A stretch of 64,000 bases of DNA from NCBI GenBank assembly GCA_910591455.2, contig OU342804.1:25450710-25514709 (forward strand), given 5' to 3'. Positions 59,707 to 64,000 of the stretch are shown piece after piece. The stretch is from Pholis gunnellus. Lineage: Eukaryota > Chordata > Actinopteri > Perciformes > Pholidae. The notes under the pieces were generated by a model that saw nothing but the letters and a program-made list of their open reading frames with translations, was not told the origin of the DNA and did not search any database. The position numbers were made by a program, and so were the translations under genes. How positions within the stretch are numbered: the first letter of the stretch is position 1; each line of letters opens with the position of its first letter.

Positions 59707-62700
59707 CTCTGAGGAAGCACTTGGGTGAACATTTAATGTTTGTTGTTGTTCTTAAACAATCAAATCCTCCACAGTCGTTTGGCCAAAATACATAGACTGA
59801 GGAAGGATACCAGAGGGCAAGTGTTTTTCTTCACCAGTCACTTTCCTTTTTAGCAAACTTACCTTTCTTTGGGTGATTAGTCTGTTTTCGCTGTCACTGG
59901 ATTTAGTGTTGATTAGGTTTGTGTGTCTGTAGGCACTGTGCTTTGCTTTGTCTGTTAATGCTTTTAATCCAGTTCTTTTATTTATTCCAGACAAGCCACT
60001 GCTGCGGTATATGTTAATGTTAATGCATCACTAACAGCAACCTGCTGTTAGGTGTTTAGAATAGCAAATGCAAAAGCTTTGTTGAATAAGGGAATGCTTG
60101 GATCACTTTTGCGTGATATCACTTCGGAAAGGAAAATGCTAATTATGTGTTTATCTGAATATGTATAGAATTATTCAATTGAATAAAATGGACTTTCCCA
60201 TATTTGCAAATGAGTAGCAAAACGTATTAATGACATTGAAAACATTGTGATGAAGAATAAAAAGTAATATGTATTTGTATACATTTATTTATCTTTGTTT
60301 GGTTTGCTTGATGACTGAGCTGGCCAGTTGAGACTACTAGACTGCTGTTTCCTGACTGATGCGGTGTTGTTTGAAGCAACCGGAGCTTGTGGCCCTTTTC
60401 CTTAGCTTTGCCTTTGGAAGTGAGTGGCACAGTTATAGATTTAACTTGTTGGTCGTAGAAGGAGTGTCAGTAACATGACAGCGTCTTTGAGTTTCCATGA
60501 AAAGAAGAGTATTTTCTAAAGAATCTTTTCCCAGATGTCCCCCACTTCCTCCAAAGAGTGTTTCCTGTAATATTTTCTATATTGTTTCCCTGTCTCATGG
60601 AGAGAAGAGTACGAGTTCACAAATGTTTTGGCAGAGGATGTAGGACTGACTGTGGGGTACCTGAAAATATCATGTTGCAAACAGCCACTGATAACTTGAT
60701 TTTCAACAACATTTTTCCAAAGTTGTAACCATTTATTTACAAAATAATATTGTATAGAGTTGCAAAGTGGGAGGATATATTTAAGGTGCCAGTTCTGTCA
60801 GTAAAATTCTCACTCAGTTGGAATGAATCTCTCCTGGTTGAATCATCAAAATATTTGACTCTTTGGTAAAAATGCATAAGTGCAAGAGAGAAGTGAACTC
60901 TGACTTCCAAAGTGCATGGTAAGATACATCGCTTCACCAAGTTTAAATCATTGACACAAAACTTACAAACTGGAATTAAGAGAGAAGAAAAAATACTTCC
61001 ACAACCAGAACTTTCCATGGGCAGTATGATGCGACTCCACCCATGTGGCTATGGTATGCACTAACATGGGCACCATATAAAGGTCTCCCTGCTGCATCTC
61101 TGCTGCCTCTACTGTGACTAGACCTAGATAAGCCAACCAGAAATAGAGCATCCTCAGATCTGTCTCCTAGAGAGTCAATCTTGTTACAGATGATGCACTG
61201 AGAGTTTTATATGTGCTTGTTTAGCTGTATGTAACTTTGTTGTCAGTGGGGACATTCATTGTGTTTAGTAATATGTACAGCCCGTCCCCCTTGCTGTCAT
61301 ACTTGTAACATGTGAGTGTGTGCAGTGGTGACATCCAGCAATGCATTCGTCCATCTCATGCAACATGACCGCCCAGCCTGCACGAAGATGAATAAGGAAT
61401 CTAAATCAAGAACGAATCAATAAGGAATCTAATTCAAGCACAGCAGCACCGGGGGATAAAGTACTGCACTGTAGTTTTCAGTCAATGATAGATGTTGCTT
61501 ATAACCTAAACTGGAATTATGTCAATTGAGGACAAAGTAGGTCGAGCAGACAGTGACTGCTGTGGCTATTCATCACCTAGACGCAGCTCCAGGGAAGTAG
61601 CATAGTAGTGGCCCGTGTTTACATCAGCCATCTGTTGAGCTATAAAGGGACACTTTTTAAAGCATGTGTGCAGAAGCGCAGAATGTTTTCATCCATTTCT
61701 TTTCAAAACAGCACATCCAATGTAAGTATTTGTGAAAATTATTGCAAAATGATATTTACTGTAGAACCCTTATACCCTTACCTCCGGGTTTACAAACATA
61801 TATTCAAGACTACATTGTGTTAGTGTTGTGTTTTTTGTACTTGGTTAGGGCTAGTTCAAATGACTGTACCGGTTGAAGGGATCAATTGGTGCAAGAACCA
61901 TGCAGCTGGCCTGACACATCTTGTACATGCCATCCACCAATCATTTGCAGTCGTGGTGGGGTTTGTCTTTCCATCATGTGAAAGGTGCATTAGACTCGGT
62001 TTAGTCTAAGCATTACAAAGCTTTTATGTACATTAAAAAAAACAATAAATACCCATAAATATATATATATATATATAAATGTGCATGTTTTATTTGCATC
62101 TTAATTGGGGCACTGGACGACAGGTGTAGAAAAACATTGCAACCACAAGTTAAAAGTTTTTCCTCAACTATAATCTGCTATTTTATTCATGAGAATGTTC
62201 TCAAGAGCTATCTATAATGAATGCTGAAGCCATGGCCTTTTTGCTATGAGCTTTTGACATGAAAGAGGGCTACCTCTAAACCAATGTAAGATTGATATAA
62301 AAAGACATCTGGAGTGCCTTCAAAGAAAACCCTGCATCCTATTTATTACATCTGTGCACACAGATTTACTTCCAACCTTGACTTCAAAGTTTACATATTA
62401 ACATTTTAGGGCACTTGGTAGGTTCAGACTTGTTCCTCTGAATTGTTCCAAATCGATACAGTTTGTTCACTTTTTCACGGTTAGCTACAGCCACTTCTTA
62501 ATCAATGTGGCAACTACAAGCACATGATCATGTTTCTTTGAAAACTATGATTCACGGTCAAATGTCAAGCTCAAAAGGCTATTTGCTTTTTTTCCTCAAG
62601 TGAAATATATCATTCTCATGATTGTTCAAGTGTTTGTCTGAAAGTAATCTGATGATAGTGTTTCAATGCTGATCTTTCACACTTCATACAGGCTATTTGG

Positions 62701-64000
62701 CAAAGAATGTTCTGAAGCTTTATCCGTAGTTTCCTGCCTTTACAATGTATCAGATTTACAATAATAAAGTTGAGTTTCATTAATAGATATAGATGGATAG
62801 ATGCATGCAGTAGGTTGATAGTAGTATATTGTTTTCACATCGTTTTAGCTATTTTAAAGTTAAATTAATTTCTTTATACATTCATTTCACAAACCATTGT
62901 AAACACAAGCATTATTTTAACATGTCTTGGCCTCTAGTTTCACAGCGACGTGGTACAGTGATATGTGTTAGCAGGAACAAGATACATTTAGGATACTTCT
63001 TCTAGGAACCAGAATTTTGCACTAATTCGTCTAGTTGATGTTAAGATAATTCTTTGGGTAACTGCTAGTGGGGCTACATGGAAAGTCAGGAGATCACCAA
63101 AGTCAGTAGAATTCATCCTCTGGTTACCTTGAACATATCTGTACCAAACCTCATGGCAAACTATTCATTACATGTCAATACTGAAAACCAACATGTTAAC
63201 TTCATGATGGCACTAGAGGGTGAGTTGGAAGATCATTAAAGTTGGTAGGCTTCATCATCTGGGGACCATGAATGCTTGTGACAATATGCTTGTTGAGATA
63301 TTTCAGTCCGGACCAAATTGGTGAACCAGTCAGTCAATAAATTCTCAGCACAAGGTTTCAGCCACATGTCATGGCAATTTTTCTCATTAATGAGTACCTG
63401 GATGTTTATGAATATGATTGTGATCAGGATACAGCTCAATTTTACACTTCTATTTGTAAATCTCCCATGGCAGATGCATTTGTTTTGAACACATTATACA
63501 ATATATTGATTACTTTGCTACCTTTTTCCACTGTATTTACTGTTTTTACAAGCATTTCACTATCTTTGGCTTGCAAAATACATTCAGCCAAAAAAAAATC
63601 CGATAAGATAATTCAAGATTTTACTTCTTATTGTCAGCTCCTCTGTCACTCTTTTCACAACTGTTGAGAAAGAAATACTTATCCAAATTTGAGTTTGTTT
63701 GCCACCTCATTCAGCCCGAACAGGAAAAAATGAAGGAGCAATGTGAAACGACATTACTGAAAGACTGCTTCACTTCTTGCAAGAATAACTGTTATGTTCA
63801 ATAGCAATAACATAAATAAACACAAACCAACTTGTGAGAGCTTTCCCCCTACCTCTTCTATTGATGTTGGATACAGAAAATCAACCAGAAGCAGGATTTC
63901 AATATGGTTGCCTTTCATTCTGCATGCCCTGAGATGTGGGCAAGGGCAGGTATTTCAGGAGAGTCATACTTCTTTCTTCTCCACTAATGAGACAAACGAG
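59707..64000. other. Unique non-coding sequence to window end
   Basis: About 4.3 kb without a recognised gene. A (TA)n tract lies at 62057-62078 and a short direct duplication of AATAAGGAATCTAA occurs near 61391 and 61420. Open frames are 98 codons or less, with no known domain. Confidence 0.5.
62057..62078. repeat. (AT)n microsatellite
   Basis: About ten AT units in an AT-rich setting. Confidence 0.9.

Noticed and set aside
61391..61438. Direct repeat of AATAAGGAATCTAA that might hint at an array
   Set aside because: Only two units; not a CRISPR or satellite, most likely a small duplication.
1..64000. Prokaryotic or viral systems (operons, CRISPR arrays, defence islands, prophage)
   Set aside because: The sequence is clearly vertebrate in character and no such structure is visible.

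Overview
This window looks like intergenic or deep intronic DNA from a teleost fish, probably a percomorph. It is AT-rich, full of CA/TG and TA microsatellites, and has no operon-like structure, no dense long reading frames and no recognisable host exon. The reading frames that resemble known proteins all come from transposable elements, and most carry stops or frameshifts. The mix of elements is what points to fish: L2 and Rex1/L2-clade LINEs, a second non-LTR family with a GKAPGVDEI reverse-transcriptase motif, a Penelope-like GIY-YIG relic, hAT and ISL2EU-like DNA elements, a THAP-domain fragment, and tRNA-derived SINEs. Family names are from recognition by eye; nothing was searched.

Layout. 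1-8000 is mostly unique sequence with one tRNA-derived SINE (1794-1984). 8000-10500 holds a reverse-transcriptase scrap, a SINE tail, a small inverted-repeat-ended element and a striking pair of almost identical 145/154-bp units. 10500-16300 is mainly unique, with a LINE/SINE tail near 12.8 kb and a stretch at 15.6-16.3 kb that could be a conserved non-coding element. 16.4-17.7 kb is a repeat cluster in which an ISL2EU-like element sits inside a retrotransposon 3' tail. 17.7-25.2 kb is quiet. 25.4-25.8 kb carries the Penelope-like relic on the minus strand. 26.9-28.5 kb holds two neighbouring non-autonomous hAT elements.

31.8-32.6 kb has the C-terminal end of a hAT transposase followed by another dispersed repeat. 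37.1-39.3 kb is the largest element, an L2 LINE keeping endonuclease, linker, the C-terminal part of ORF2 and the 3' terminus but lacking the reverse-transcriptase catalytic core. 43.3-44.2 kb has a broken THAP domain. 46.0-46.3 kb (minus) and 48.4-49.2 kb (plus) are two more LINE relics. 51.3-51.6 kb is flanked by a 13-bp inverted repeat. 58.7-59.7 kb contains two common fish dispersed repeats. The remainder is unique sequence in which I recognise no gene.

No group of genes works together here. I did not find a convincing undescribed biological system. The best leads are the twin 145/154-bp unit, the inverted-repeat-flanked segment at 51.3 kb, the THAP relic with its CpG-rich leader, and a few possible conserved non-coding blocks that need cross-species alignment.
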